From Calothrix sp. HK-06 (GTDB lineage: Bacteria; Cyanobacteriota; Cyanobacteriia; Cyanobacteriales; Nostocaceae), in assembly GCF_001904745.1 (NCBI RefSeq), contig NZ_MRCD01000010.1, positions 87,110 to 151,109 on the forward strand: a stretch of DNA of 64,000 nucleotides, written 5' to 3'. A program made the position numbers and the translations under genes. Shown here piece by piece: positions 19,409-28,900 of the stretch (within the stretch, counting starts at the first letter, position 1; each line of letters begins with the position of its first letter). The notes beneath the pieces are model-generated. The model did no database searches, was not told the DNA's origin, and saw only the letters and a list, made by a program, of their open reading frames with translations.

Positions 19409-22400
19409 ATGAAGACTGCTTCGCAACTGCAAACTCGTCTTGAATATTATTACCAGCAAATAAAGACGATTATTCTCAGTCGTCAAAATCCAATTACAGG
19501 TTTGCTGCCAGCAAGCACGGCAATTACTGCTCATGGCGATTATACTGATGCATGGGTGCGCGATAATGTTTACAGTATTTTAGCGGTTTGGGGTTTAGGG
19601 TTAGCGTATCGCAAACTCGATGACGATAACGGACGCACTTACGAACTCGAATTTAGTACGGTTAAGTTGATGCGTGGCTTGTTGTTTGCAATGATGCGAC
19701 AAGCGAATAAGGTGGAACAGTTTAAACATACGCAGTCTCCATTAGATGCACTGCACGCAAAATACAATACCAGCACTGGAGATGTAGTAGTTGGTGATGA
19801 CGAGTGGGGACACCTACAACTCGATGCAACATCAATATTTTTGTTGATGCTAGCGCAAATGACTGCATCGGGGTTACAGATAGTTTATACGCTTGATGAA
19901 GTTAATTTTGTCCAGAATTTGGTTTATTATATCGGACGCGCCTATCGTACACCCGACTATGGAATTTGGGAACGAGGTAATAAAATCAATCACGGCAACG
20001 CTGAATTGAATGCTAGCTCTGTGGGAATGGCAAAAGCTGCCCTAGAAGCAATAAACGGACTTGATTTATTTGGTGTAAAAGGTTCTCAAGCATCGGTAAT
20101 TCACGCTCTACCTGATGAAATTGCACGTACTCGTATTACGTTAGAATCTTTGTTACCACGCGAGTCAGCTTCTAAAGAAATTGATGCAGCATTACTAAGC
20201 GTGATTAGTTTTCCGGCTTTTGCAGTAGAAAATTTAGATTTACGCGACCGGACTCGTAACGATATTATCAATAAGCTAGGGGGCAAATATGGCTGTAAGC
20301 GTTTCTTGCGTGATGGACATCAAACGGTTTTAGAAGACACCCACCGTTTACACTACGAACCTTGGGAGTTGAAGCAGTTTGAAAATATTGAGTGCGAATG
20401 GCCTTTATTTTTTACTTATCTTGTATTAGATGGGTTATTTAGAGGTGACAACGAACAAGTTGAATTTTATCTAAATAGTTTGGATACTTTGCTGGTTGAG
20501 CGAGATGATATAAAGTTACTGCCTGAACTTTACTATGTACCCCAAGAACATATTGAAGCTGAAAAAGCGCAACCACAGTCACAGCAACGTTTACCGAATG
20601 AAAATGTGCCCTTGGTTTGGGCGCAAAGTTTGTACTATTTGGGTAAACTTCTTAGCGAAGGGTTTATAGCGGTTGGTGACATTGACCCATTGGGCAGACA
20701 CTTAACAATGGGTAAAACTAGGGAAGCGCTTGTGCAAATTGCTTTATTAGCTTCTGATGAAGATTTGCAAGATAAACTCAAAGTTTACGGTATCGAGACG
20801 CAAACGCCAAAGCAAGTGGCGCCAACACAAGTTCGCGAATCCGAAGATTTGATAGCAATTTATACACAACTAGGGCGTAACGATAAGCTGGCATTAACTG
20901 GGCGCCCACCGCGTCGTCCTCGTAGTTTGACGACTTCACGCTTTTTCCGTTTAAATGGTGAGATGGTAGTATTTTTACCATCTTTCTTAGACTCACAGCA
21001 ATTTTACTTAACTTTGGACTATCATTTTTTGGTAGACCAATTTCGTAGTGAACTAGCTTATATCCAAAAATACTGGAACGATTTAGGGCGCCCAACTTTA
21101 ACTTTAATGCTGACACACACAATGTTAGAAGTGGGTAGTGAAGCATTACTTGAATTAATGCAGGAACTTAAAGAAGGTGTTTGTAATGGAGTCAAAGTCA
21201 AGCTAGGAAAACTCAATCAATTGACATTAACAGGCGCCATCGAGCGTATAGATTATTTACAATACTTTGACTTTTTGCATTCCTCTGTCCAAAATGCTGT
21301 ACCACGTTGCACTTACCTAACATTTAGTGTTGATAAAAATTGGCAGTTGAGAAACACGCAAGAATTCCAAATGGAGTACGAAGCAAACCTAGAACAACTG
21401 CTGTCGTCTTTACAGTCCTCACAAAATATTTACGAGCAAGTCGAGTTATTACAAACACTTGTCAGTTTAAAAGGACTTGAATTTGATACTGGCTTTGGAG
21501 GTGAAAACACGCGCGTTACGGTTAGCGATTTACTCGACGAAGTTTATACGAAAGCTGCTGAATTGGGATTATGGGCAGTAGTTCGAGGTGCTGCGGGGTT
21601 GCGCCAAATGGCGGATATTAGCTTATCAGATGTGGTAACAAGTCTAATTGTGCGTGGTAAGCAAATAGCAGTAGGAAAAGCATACACCGAAGACTCACTA
21701 ATCACAGTTCCTTTATCTCACAGCGAAATTGTAGAAAAAATTAATAACTTCTGTCGTGAGGATATTCGTGATAGAATGCTTACCCAGGAAATATTAATTT
21801 ACCTAAGTAATTTAATTAAATCTGAGCCTGAATTATTCAAAGGTTTGTTAACAGTACGTGTAGGATATTTGATTTTACTACTAACAAGTGAAATTGCGGG
21901 TGAATTAGTAATTACTCAAGACGAAGCATACGAGCAATTAATGCGGTTATCGCCATTTGAAGTTAAAAGTAGACTTAGAAAGGTGATGCTCGAATATTCA
22001 GGCATGAGTAATATTTTGCGTAAGCAAGAATCATTACACCTTAAACAAAAAGCAAGCGAAATTAATTGGTTAGCAGTATCACCAATAACAGAAGAAATTG
22101 AACCTCCTGAAGGTGGTTGGCGCCGTTTTCGTAAAGCAGAAGGTTCAACCGGACGTGTACCTTCATACTTTTATAAACAAGTTTGGTTGTTAATGCAACA
22201 CTGTAAAGGCGTAGTAATTGGCGATAAGCTCGAACGTCGTAACCGTTTAGATAGTGAAGTAATGTTAGCAGAAATGACCGCAGGAGAGAAAAACTTTGCA
22301 CTACGAGTAGAGCATTTACTTAATAAAATCGAATCTCCTGAATATCGACAGGTGTGTATTGAAGCACTCATTGAATTAGGTGCCATTGCATCAGAAAACC

Positions 22401-22621
22401 CTGATTTGCAAATCGAAGATTACATAGTTTTAGATGTATTAATTGGTCATGCTGTTAGATTAGCTTGGTTAGAAATGCGGCCTGAACGTGGAGATAGATA
22501 TGACGAAGATAAAGCTTCTGCTTGGCGTTCATTTTACAGTACTTCGCCCAGAGAATGTGGTGGTCATATAGTTAAAGCGTTTAAGTTCTTAACTGAATTT
22601 GCCGAAGCTATTCCTGTTTGA
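19409..22621 (+). CDS. Glycoside hydrolase 15 / phosphorylase-kinase alpha-like protein
   Basis: 1070 residues. The N-terminal half is an (alpha/alpha)6 barrel of the GH15 type: NPITGLLPAS, HGDYTDAWVRDNVYS (about 43-57), and WGHLQLDATSIFLLML near 131. The same fold occurs in eukaryotic phosphorylase kinase alpha/beta subunits, and the C-terminal half (YFYKQVW and after, near residue 910) also resembles those subunits. Cyanobacteria carry this long form; glucan hydrolysis or a regulatory glucan-binding role in glycogen metabolism is inferred. It stands alone with a strong terminator after it. glgB is in the same window. Confidence 0.85.
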   Translation: MKTASQLQTRLEYYYQQIKTIILSRQNPITGLLPASTAITAHGDYTDAWVRDNVYSILAVWGLGLAYRKLDDDNGRTYELEFSTVKLMRGLLFAMMRQANKVEQFKHTQSPLDALHAKYNTSTGDVVVGDDEWGHLQLDATSIFLLMLAQMTASGLQIVYTLDEVNFVQNLVYYIGRAYRTPDYGIWERGNKINHGNAELNASSVGMAKAALEAINGLDLFGVKGSQASVIHALPDEIARTRITLESLLPRESASKEIDAALLSVISFPAFAVENLDLRDRTRNDIINKLGGKYGCKRFLRDGHQTVLEDTHRLHYEPWELKQFENIECEWPLFFTYLVLDGLFRGDNEQVEFYLNSLDTLLVERDDIKLLPELYYVPQEHIEAEKAQPQSQQRLPNENVPLVWAQSLYYLGKLLSEGFIAVGDIDPLGRHLTMGKTREALVQIALLASDEDLQDKLKVYGIETQTPKQVAPTQVRESEDLIAIYTQLGRNDKLALTGRPPRRPRSLTTSRFFRLNGEMVVFLPSFLDSQQFYLTLDYHFLVDQFRSELAYIQKYWNDLGRPTLTLMLTHTMLEVGSEALLELMQELKEGVCNGVKVKLGKLNQLTLTGAIERIDYLQYFDFLHSSVQNAVPRCTYLTFSVDKNWQLRNTQEFQMEYEANLEQLLSSLQSSQNIYEQVELLQTLVSLKGLEFDTGFGGENTRVTVSDLLDEVYTKAAELGLWAVVRGAAGLRQMADISLSDVVTSLIVRGKQIAVGKAYTEDSLITVPLSHSEIVEKINNFCREDIRDRMLTQEILIYLSNLIKSEPELFKGLLTVRVGYLILLLTSEIAGELVITQDEAYEQLMRLSPFEVKSRLRKVMLEYSGMSNILRKQESLHLKQKASEINWLAVSPITEEIEPPEGGWRRFRKAEGSTGRVPSYFYKQVWLLMQHCKGVVIGDKLERRNRLDSEVMLAEMTAGEKNFALRVEHLLNKIESPEYRQVCIEALIELGAIASENPDLQIEDYIVLDVLIGHAVRLAWLEMRPERGDRYDEDKASAWRSFYSTSPRECGGHIVKAFKFLTEFAEAIPV

Positions 22622-22630
22622 TTTCCCCAA

Positions 22631-22653
22631 CCCCCCGCAAATTCGGGGGGCTT
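22631..22653 (+). terminator. Terminator of the GH15 gene
   Basis: CCCCCCG (22631-22637) and CGGGGGG (22644-22650) form a 7-bp GC stem with a 6-base loop, followed by CTTT. It begins 10 bp after the stop codon. Confidence 0.85.
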
Positions 22654-22794
22654 TAAATTCAATGTTATGCTGAATGCAGTGTAAAGCGGAGCTTTTCCCG
22701 CAGGGTAGCATCTCAAAATTTACTTTTTGAATTTAAACAATATCTTTATATAACAAACCACGCTCGTCACAAAGAACACAAAGCAAAAGGCTTA

Positions 22795-24567
22795 TTAATA
22801 ACAAACATGACATTTATTTTGAAACTGCTCATAAGCTTTATTAATTGCCTGCATTACACTTCTAGCTTTCGCAGTCGCATTAACATCCGGATGATATAAT
22901 CGAGCCAATTTATAATATGCCCGTTTCACTTCAGTAGCGCAAGCATCTTTTTCCACATCTAAAATTTCCCACCATTCACCGCACAGCAAAGGCTCAGTTA
23001 CTAACTTATTCTTATCTATATTATTCCAAATTATAACAGTACCGTTTTTACCACCACTTACTAACGTATTCCCATTAGAACTAAAAGCAACCGCATTACA
23101 CCCGCTCAACTTTTCTAATATTTTGCCTGTTGCTAAATTCCAAACTTTGACACCATCATTACTAGCACTAGCAAAGATTTTACTATTAGGACTAATCGCA
23201 AGCGACATGATACTAGCTTGATGTCCAGTTAAGGTTCGCAATAATTGACCCGTTGCTAAATTCCATATCTTAATTGTAGAGTCGGCGCCACCACTAATTA
23301 AAGTTTTACCATCAGGACTAATTACAACTGCCTGCACTGCTGCTAAATGTCCAGTTAATACTTGTGGTTGTCCGAAAGCTTCTAAATTCCATATTCGGAT
23401 AGTTTTATCGGCGCCACCACTAGCAATAATTTTACCATCAGGGCTGAAAGTAACAGATAAAACAGCTTCTGAATGTCCATTTAAAGTACGTTTTAACTCT
23501 TTTGTGTAACGTCCCCAAAGCCGAATAGTTTTATCACTACTAGCACTAGTAATGATTCTATTATCTGGACTAAAGGCAATTGAGGTAACAAAACTATTAT
23601 GGCTGACAGGAGAATCTGAGTAATACGCAGAACTAGAATAATTAAATATACCAAGATATTTTTTTGTCTGTAAGTGCCAACTACTAATTTTGCGGTCTAC
23701 ACAACCACTGGCAAACATCTCATTATCGGGACTAATAGCAACAGATAAGACGGCGCCAGCCTGCCCAATAAAAGAATAAAGCTTTTTGCCTGTTTTTATA
23801 TCCCATTCACAAACACTTCCATCATTACTAGCACTGACAATCGTTTTACTATCAGGACTTATTGCTATTGCATTTACTGCTGCGGTATGTCCTTTTAAAG
23901 TATGTAGGCATTTCCAAATATCTGGTGGCGCCACAGGAAGCGATGCGATTTGCTTACAACTTGCTTTTGGTGCTTCTACTTTTTTATGATATTTAGCTTT
24001 TAGGGCTTGTAACTCATCCTCAAGTTCCAAAGCTGTAAATTTCTGGTTTAAATCTTCTCCAGATAAAAAAGCCTCTAATTCAGTTACAGCGGCTGAATAA
24101 GCTTCTATCTCCATAACTTTTTCTTCCATGCGGTCAAAAAGTTGTGTGGGAGTTTCAAAGTATTCAACGTCTAACATTTTTGCGACACCATAGGCAGCAA
24201 GTCCAACAACTGCACCAACGTAAGCCATTGGCGCCGCACCAATACCAAAAGCCAAACCAATTTTAGGCGCAACTAATCCCATTCCACCAACAAAACTTGA
24301 AACTCGCACCCCACCAACGGCGCCAACTCCCATTAAACCCCAAGCTGTAGCATCTCCATCCGCTATTGCTTTAAAAGCACCATAAGTTGCGGCGCCAGCA
24401 ACTGCACCAGCACCAACTAGAGAAGTGGCGCCTATACCGACTGCACCAAAACCTCCTGCTATACCCATTCCACCAACTGTTGCTGAAACTCCTGCACCTG
24501 CAACGGCGCCTGAAGTGATGAATCCTATGCCTGTTTTATTAAAAGGCACCGATTTTAAGTTATTCAT
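22795..24567 (-). CDS. Membrane-anchored WD40 protein with C-terminal J domain and PspA-like segment
   Basis: 590 residues in four parts. Residues about 8-135 are glycine/alanine-rich and hydrophobic (GAVAGAGVSATVGGMGIAGG), probably membrane-inserted. Residues about 137-195 (LFDRMEEKVMEIEAYSAAV, then LELEDELQALK) closely resemble the C-terminal helices of PspA/Vipp1 (FERMENKVLDMEA and VEDELAALK). Residues about 215-520 hold seven WD40 repeats (SPDGKIIASGGADKTIRIWN type). Residues about 527-580 are a J domain with an intact HPD (LYHPDVNA), able to recruit an Hsp70. It is the last gene of an operon with PspA-like coiled-coil reading frames, 30 bp after them. The combination is unusual; function unknown. 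Confidence 0.85.
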   Translation of the reverse strand: MNNLKSVPFNKTGIGFITSGAVAGAGVSATVGGMGIAGGFGAVGIGATSLVGAGAVAGAATYGAFKAIADGDATAWGLMGVGAVGGVRVSSFVGGMGLVAPKIGLAFGIGAAPMAYVGAVVGLAAYGVAKMLDVEYFETPTQLFDRMEEKVMEIEAYSAAVTELEAFLSGEDLNQKFTALELEDELQALKAKYHKKVEAPKASCKQIASLPVAPPDIWKCLHTLKGHTAAVNAIAISPDSKTIVSASNDGSVCEWDIKTGKKLYSFIGQAGAVLSVAISPDNEMFASGCVDRKISSWHLQTKKYLGIFNYSSSAYYSDSPVSHNSFVTSIAFSPDNRIITSASSDKTIRLWGRYTKELKRTLNGHSEAVLSVTFSPDGKIIASGGADKTIRIWNLEAFGQPQVLTGHLAAVQAVVISPDGKTLISGGADSTIKIWNLATGQLLRTLTGHQASIMSLAISPNSKIFASASNDGVKVWNLATGKILEKLSGCNAVAFSSNGNTLVSGGKNGTVIIWNNIDKNKLVTEPLLCGEWWEILDVEKDACATEVKRAYYKLARLYHPDVNATAKARSVMQAINKAYEQFQNKCHVCY

Positions 24568-24597
24568 AATCGCTTAGTATTATTTATAGTTAGGACA

Positions 24598-24918
24598 TTA
24601 CATTTCATCTAATTGTTTTCGTAGTAACTCTAATTCATCATCGACATCACTATTATTTATAGTAGTTATATTGCTATCAAAATACAATTTGAAACTTTCA
24701 AGAGTCGCTAAGTTATTTTTGAGAAGTTTTACTGTCTCCGTCTGTTGCTTCATCTGAGCTTCGATTAAATCTATGTACTGGTATTTAGCTGTTTTTGATA
24801 TCAGCTTTTCTAGAATCAATGCATTGTCATGATTGTTAGTACTCGTTTGCAAAGCTAGTACCATTTCTTGTTGTAATTTTGTTGCTTCTTCCTGAGCTTT
24901 TTGGTAATCTTCATTCAT
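24598..24918 (-). CDS. PspA/Vipp1-like coiled-coil protein, possibly the 3' part of a split gene
   Basis: 106 residues of coiled coil (NEDYQKAQEEATKLQQEM, then LLKNNLATLES) ending VDDELELLRKQLDEM, like the end of Vipp1/PspA. There is no clear ribosome site before ATG 24918. The frame is open back to the TAG at 24964, and the 15 codons between them read ETEQAIQEATNRLAS, also PspA-like. So this is either a separate short gene or the remainder of one gene cut by a nonsense codon. Confidence 0.6.
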   Translation of the reverse strand: MNEDYQKAQEEATKLQQEMVLALQTSTNNHDNALILEKLISKTAKYQYIDLIEAQMKQQTETVKLLKNNLATLESFKLYFDSNITTINNSDVDDELELLRKQLDEM

Positions 24919-24963
24919 TGATGCTAGTCTGTTCGTTGCTTCTTGTATAGCTTGCTCAGTTTC

Positions 24964-25515
24964 CTATATAGAAATTTTCAATAAATCTTTTGGTTTTGAT
25001 TCTTCTTGCTTCTGTAGTTGAGGCAGATTCAAACCGAAAATTTGTTCCTTCAACACTTCCAATTCTTTATCTATATCCTCTACTTTATGTTGAGGTTCAT
25101 TTAATTTTAATTGCTTGATATCTTCATTATTTTGTGTAATATTGTGTGATACTAATTGTTCTTGATTCCTTTGTATCTTAGGGATAGAACTGCTACTTAA
25201 CTTATGAATTTGACCTTTGTAAAAACTTAATTTTTGATTGATAGAAGCTAGCTGCGGCATTTGTTTTCCTGCAAGCTTTGCAAGCCTCTCAACAATCGCT
25301 TCGTGACGTTCCATCTGAAATTTGGCTTTGCTTACCAAATCATGATTATTTTCCTGAACTGCTGATTCATATATATTTGTCCACTTATACAAATCAGATA
25401 AGGCTTGCTGATAATCCCTTTGAGCAATAGTTTCAGCAAAACGAATTCTAGCTTTCGCTTCATTTAAACTGGCTAAAGCTTGCTGCACTTGATAGTCTTG
25501 ACTGTCGGTTCCCAT
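24964..25515 (-). CDS. PspA/Vipp1-like coiled-coil protein
   Basis: 183 residues, nearly all predicted coiled coil: QQALASLNEAKARIRFAETI, then YKWTNIYESAVQENNHDLVS with the KW...A..A...G/N spacing of PspA helices 2-3, a polar linker (110-150), and VEDIDKELEVLKEQI near the end. ESCRT-III-like PspA/Vipp1 proteins polymerise on membranes under stress. It lacks the usual amphipathic N-terminal helix. It ends in a TAG at 24964 with the same frame continuing beyond. First gene of the operon with the WD40-J protein. Confidence 0.65.
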   Translation of the reverse strand: MGTDSQDYQVQQALASLNEAKARIRFAETIAQRDYQQALSDLYKWTNIYESAVQENNHDLVSKAKFQMERHEAIVERLAKLAGKQMPQLASINQKLSFYKGQIHKLSSSSIPKIQRNQEQLVSHNITQNNEDIKQLKLNEPQHKVEDIDKELEVLKEQIFGLNLPQLQKQEESKPKDLLKISI

Positions 25516-25626
25516 ATTTAAACAATAGTAATTTTTTATACTATTATAAGCTTCAGACGATTTGAGTACTTCACTGTAAACAAGGAAATATTTTTAAACT
25601 TTGTGTAAACTACCCGGTTAAATACG

Positions 25627-25824
25627 ATGCTCGCCTGTAATAACTGGCGTGGCACACCTAACAACGTTTTTTGTGCAGTACACGCCGCAGCCGAGGCTAA
25701 AGAAGAAGTCAAATTAGATACAACAGCTAGGCTTTTACAACGGGGTATTAGTCCGCAGGAAGTCGCAGCAGCACTAGAGTTAGATTTAGAAACTGTAAAT
25801 AATATAGCAAGCACGCAGTTGTAA
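25627..25824 (+). CDS. Small ORF resembling the tail of Rpn-type nuclease/transposase proteins
   Basis: 65 residues. The C-terminal 30 residues (ARLLQRGISPQEVAAALELD) look like the helix-turn-helix-like tail found at the end of Rpn/PD-(D/E)XK family transposase-like proteins; the nuclease part is missing. It may be a remnant or a small gene of its own. It is divergent from the PspA-like gene with about 110 bp between. The opposite strand is also open here, so the call is uncertain. Confidence 0.4.
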   Translation: MLACNNWRGTPNNVFCAVHAAAEAKEEVKLDTTARLLQRGISPQEVAAALELDLETVNNIASTQL

Positions 25825-25957
25825 GCTGTAAGCTTTACCAATTTCAGACAGGGTGCCCATTTGTAAAAACTTATGCGCCGCCTGTCATTTATTTTTTACA
25901 TAATTTGATAAAATATCAATATTATGAGAACTGAACACGGCTGTCTCATACTTGTAG

Positions 25958-25982
25958 CGGGCAAGGATGCCCACTCCACAAG
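25958..25982. repeat. REP-like repeat copy
   Basis: CGGGCAAGGATGCCCACTCCACAAG, same family as at 3731, 58 bp before the left end of the ISL3 element. Confidence 0.8.
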
Positions 25983-26039
25983 TCAAAAATAATTTAATTT
26001 TTAAAATCTTAGGTATCATTCAAAATATTTAATAATTAA

Positions 26040-27472
26040 GGTTCTTCAGTAGTTGTTATGCTAAACTAACAATTAAAATGCCAAGCTAGTAAACATCTAA
26101 CTCGGAAATTTTCAAAATTTTTAAACCCATAAGCCGAGCGCTTAATTAATTTGATTTTATTATTGATGCCTTCGACGGTGCCACTAGTCGTACCATTATC
26201 AAAGTAAGCAATAATTTCATCAAACCAGCGAATAAAAGTATTGTTACTCTTTGGAAAATATGTTTTAGCCTTTGAAAGCCACATACCTAGTTTAAAAACT
26301 GCTGGATACCAATGCTTAGTTTTATTAAAAATTGTTCTAAGTTTTTCTTTTAATTCATGCATTACTTTTAAAGTGGGACATACTGCTTTTAGTTGAATTA
26401 ATTTATTTTTTTGTTCATCATTTAAGTTTAATTCGTTTTTTAATAAAGCGTATTTACTATTTTTTAATGCTTCTAATATTTTTTCATTTTTAGATTTTTC
26501 ATCCGATGTTGTTACTAATTTAATTATTTCTTCTATTTGACGTTTTTCTTGCTTTCTCTGCGTATCTAATTCTTTATTTACTTGTACCATTACGTGAAAT
26601 CTATCTGCTACTACTTGAGCATTGGGTATTAATTCTATCACTACATTTTTGTAACCTTGCCACAAATCTATGCTCACTTCCTTTATTTGCTCTAAAACCT
26701 CAACTCCCCAACTTGTAAGAGTTTCCTCTATTACTCCTTGTGTGCGCGCGCTCAAAATAGCAATTGGCTTAGACGTATCTAAATCTATCAAAACTGCACA
26801 GTAATTACCCTTTCCTTTAATTAAGGCTATTTCATCTATTCCAAGTCTTTTTAAATTCGTAGGTTTCGTTAAATTTATTTGTTCAGACGCATCTTTTAGC
26901 ATTCTTTCTATCTCTTCTGTTGTTACAATCCCTTTTGATGCTACGCTCTGTATATCGTTTTCTAAAACTTCTTGTATTATTTTATTTGCTAGACGTTGTG
27001 TATAGGTTCTTTTCTTTTGGGCAAAATTAAATTCTTCACTAAAAGGTTTTTTACAAATTTTGCATTTAAATTGGCGCCGATTTATCTCTAAAAAAATTTG
27101 TTTCTCGCCAAAAGGTAAATCTTTAATAATATGACGATGATTTTGATGTAGTTTATGACTTTCCGTACCACAAGACGGACATACACCATACAGCTTTATT
27201 GGCTCTGTTCGTAAAATTATTCCGATTTCGTTATAAATACTGTGCGATATAACTTTTACTTCATCTATATCCAGAATTTGTGATAATATTTTTATATCTT
27301 TTTTATTGACCATGACTGTAAATGTACCCTAAAATACAATGAGCATATATACAGTCAATAATAAATGAAGCCTACAAGTCAATCCTATCAAGCATTTTTG
27401 TAATAGTTTTTAAAATAAATTAATAATTCACATTTATATTTAACAATTTAGCATAACAACTACTGAAGAACC
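26040..27472 (-). mobile_element. ISL3-family insertion sequence, intact
   Basis: 1433 bp with perfect 26-bp terminal inverted repeats: GGTTCTTCAGTAGTTGTTAT... at 26040-26065 and its complement at 27447-27472. The flanks are ATAATTAA on the left and ATAATTTA on the right, a 7-of-8 match to the 8-bp target duplication made by ISL3 elements. It carries one full transposase gene on the minus strand. Perfect ends and an open gene suggest recent activity; the single flank mismatch is a later change or coincidence in A/T-rich DNA. Confidence 0.92.
26066..27313 (-). CDS. ISL3-family transposase
   Basis: 415 residues, full length. The N-terminus has the ISL3 zinc-binding pattern (CPSCGTESHKLH, later CKICKKPF), followed by a helix-turn-helix region and the DDE catalytic domain: LGIDEIALIKGKG gives the first Asp, VVADRFHVM the second, and GTVEGINNKIKLIKRSAYGF the Glu. 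Its TAG stop directly abuts the left terminal repeat. It cuts and rejoins the element ends and has no host role. Confidence 0.95.
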   Translation of the reverse strand: MVNKKDIKILSQILDIDEVKVISHSIYNEIGIILRTEPIKLYGVCPSCGTESHKLHQNHRHIIKDLPFGEKQIFLEINRRQFKCKICKKPFSEEFNFAQKKRTYTQRLANKIIQEVLENDIQSVASKGIVTTEEIERMLKDASEQINLTKPTNLKRLGIDEIALIKGKGNYCAVLIDLDTSKPIAILSARTQGVIEETLTSWGVEVLEQIKEVSIDLWQGYKNVVIELIPNAQVVADRFHVMVQVNKELDTQRKQEKRQIEEIIKLVTTSDEKSKNEKILEALKNSKYALLKNELNLNDEQKNKLIQLKAVCPTLKVMHELKEKLRTIFNKTKHWYPAVFKLGMWLSKAKTYFPKSNNTFIRWFDEIIAYFDNGTTSGTVEGINNKIKLIKRSAYGFKNFENFRVRCLLAWHFNC

Positions 27473-27628
27473 ATAATTTAATTGTAATTAATAACTATTC
27501 AAGGGAAAAGCTCTGCTTTACGTGCCTCAGCATGACATGAGGTAACATTTTATCAATTTGCAGTATAACTATGTTGTTTTAAGGTATGTTTAAAAATATC
27601 GTTTAAAGTTTAATATAAGAATTTTTCG

Positions 27629-28828
27629 ATGACATCAGTAGATTTTCCTAAGCATAAGAAGGCTAAAGCTTTAAAGCCTGGAAGTCGGCGCCCTGCTAAA
27701 GAGCTATGCAGTGAGTGTGGACTTTGTGATACATATTATGTTCATTATGTCAAGGAAGCTTGCGCTTTTATTAATCAGCAGTTTGAAACTTTAGAACTAC
27801 AAAGTCACGGCGCCACTCGTAATCTTGATAATCCCGATGAGGTTTATTTTGGCGTGCATCAAGAAATGATGGCGGCACGTAAACAGCAACCTATAGAAGG
27901 CGCCCAGTGGACGGGTATAGTAAGTTCGATTGCTATCGAAATGCTGAATCGCGGTATGGTCGAAGGTGTTGTTTGTGTACAAAACACAAAGGAAGATAGA
28001 TTTGGCCCAATGCCTGTTATTGCTCGCACTCCTGAAGAAGTATTGGCTGCACGTGTTAATAAACCGACTTTATCACCGAATCTTTCGGTGTTGGAACAAA
28101 TTGAACAGTCAGGAATGAAGCGGTTGTTGGTAATTGGTGTGGGTTGCCAAATACAAGCACTACGAGCGGTTGAGAAACAATTGGGGTTAGAGAAGCTTTA
28201 TGTTTTAGGTACTCCTTGTGTTGATAATGTGACACGCGCTGGGTTACAGAAATTTCTAGATACTACAAGTAAATCACCTGATACGGTCGTTTATTACGAG
28301 TTCATGCAAGATTTTCGAGTTCACTTTAAGCACGAAGATGGTTCAACAGAGTTAGTACCATTTTTTGGTTTAAATACAAAAGAACTCAAAGATGTATTTG
28401 CACCATCGTGTATGAGTTGCTTTGACTATGTAAATTCTTTGGCTGATTTAGTTGTTGGGTATATGGGGGCGCCGTTTGGTTGGCAGTGGATTTTGGTGCG
28501 AAATGATATAGGTAAAGAAATGCTCGATTTGGTTGAAGACCAAATTGATAGGCAACCTGTAATGTCACAGGGAGATAGAAAAGCCGCAGTTCAACAAAGT
28601 ATACCCGCTTACGATAAGGGCGTGACTTTGCCAATGTGGGCAGCTAAATTAATGGGAGTAGTGATTGAAAAAATTGGACCCAAAGGTTTAGAATATGCGC
28701 GTTTTTCGATTGATTCGCACTTTACGCGCAATTATTTGTACGTAAAAAGACAACATCCAGAGAAGTTAGAAGCACATGTACCAGAGTTCGCAAAGCGAAT
28801 CGTCGGACAATATAAATTACCTGAATAG
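27629..28828 (+). CDS. bciB: Ferredoxin-dependent 3,8-divinyl (proto)chlorophyllide 8-vinyl reductase
   Basis: 399 residues of the FrhB/coenzyme-F420 hydrogenase beta family. The iron-sulphur ligands are CSECGLC (about residues 28-34), with further cysteines at VGVGCQIQ, TPCVDN and CMSC. Length and sequence match cyanobacterial Slr1923-type BciB, which reduces the 8-vinyl group in chlorophyll a synthesis using reduced ferredoxin and FAD. The paralogue 7-hydroxymethyl chlorophyll a reductase is similar, so some doubt remains. Single gene; the ISL3 element ends about 155 bp upstream and may have separated it from older promoter sequence. Confidence 0.88.
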   Translation: MTSVDFPKHKKAKALKPGSRRPAKELCSECGLCDTYYVHYVKEACAFINQQFETLELQSHGATRNLDNPDEVYFGVHQEMMAARKQQPIEGAQWTGIVSSIAIEMLNRGMVEGVVCVQNTKEDRFGPMPVIARTPEEVLAARVNKPTLSPNLSVLEQIEQSGMKRLLVIGVGCQIQALRAVEKQLGLEKLYVLGTPCVDNVTRAGLQKFLDTTSKSPDTVVYYEFMQDFRVHFKHEDGSTELVPFFGLNTKELKDVFAPSCMSCFDYVNSLADLVVGYMGAPFGWQWILVRNDIGKEMLDLVEDQIDRQPVMSQGDRKAAVQQSIPAYDKGVTLPMWAAKLMGVVIEKIGPKGLEYARFSIDSHFTRNYLYVKRQHPEKLEAHVPEFAKRIVGQYKLPE

Positions 28829-28848
28829 GTGAAAGGGTAGTAGTGAGT

Positions 28849-28876
28849 AGGGTGGGCAGTGCCCACCTTACGAGGA
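28849..28876. repeat. Palindrome GTAGGGTGGGCAGTGCCCACCTTAC
   Basis: The arms GGTGGGCA and TGCCCACC form a near-perfect hairpin between the convergent genes bciB and ftsI. A similar sequence follows the acyltransferase gene near 3764. It may act as a bidirectional end signal. Confidence 0.6.
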
Positions 28877-28900
28877 GCCAACTGCTAACTGCTAACTTTT

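Noticed and set aside
25536..25841. 101-codon minus-strand ORF opposite the small Rpn-tail ORF
   Set aside because: Antisense shadow; the plus-strand product has the more protein-like and family-like C-terminus.
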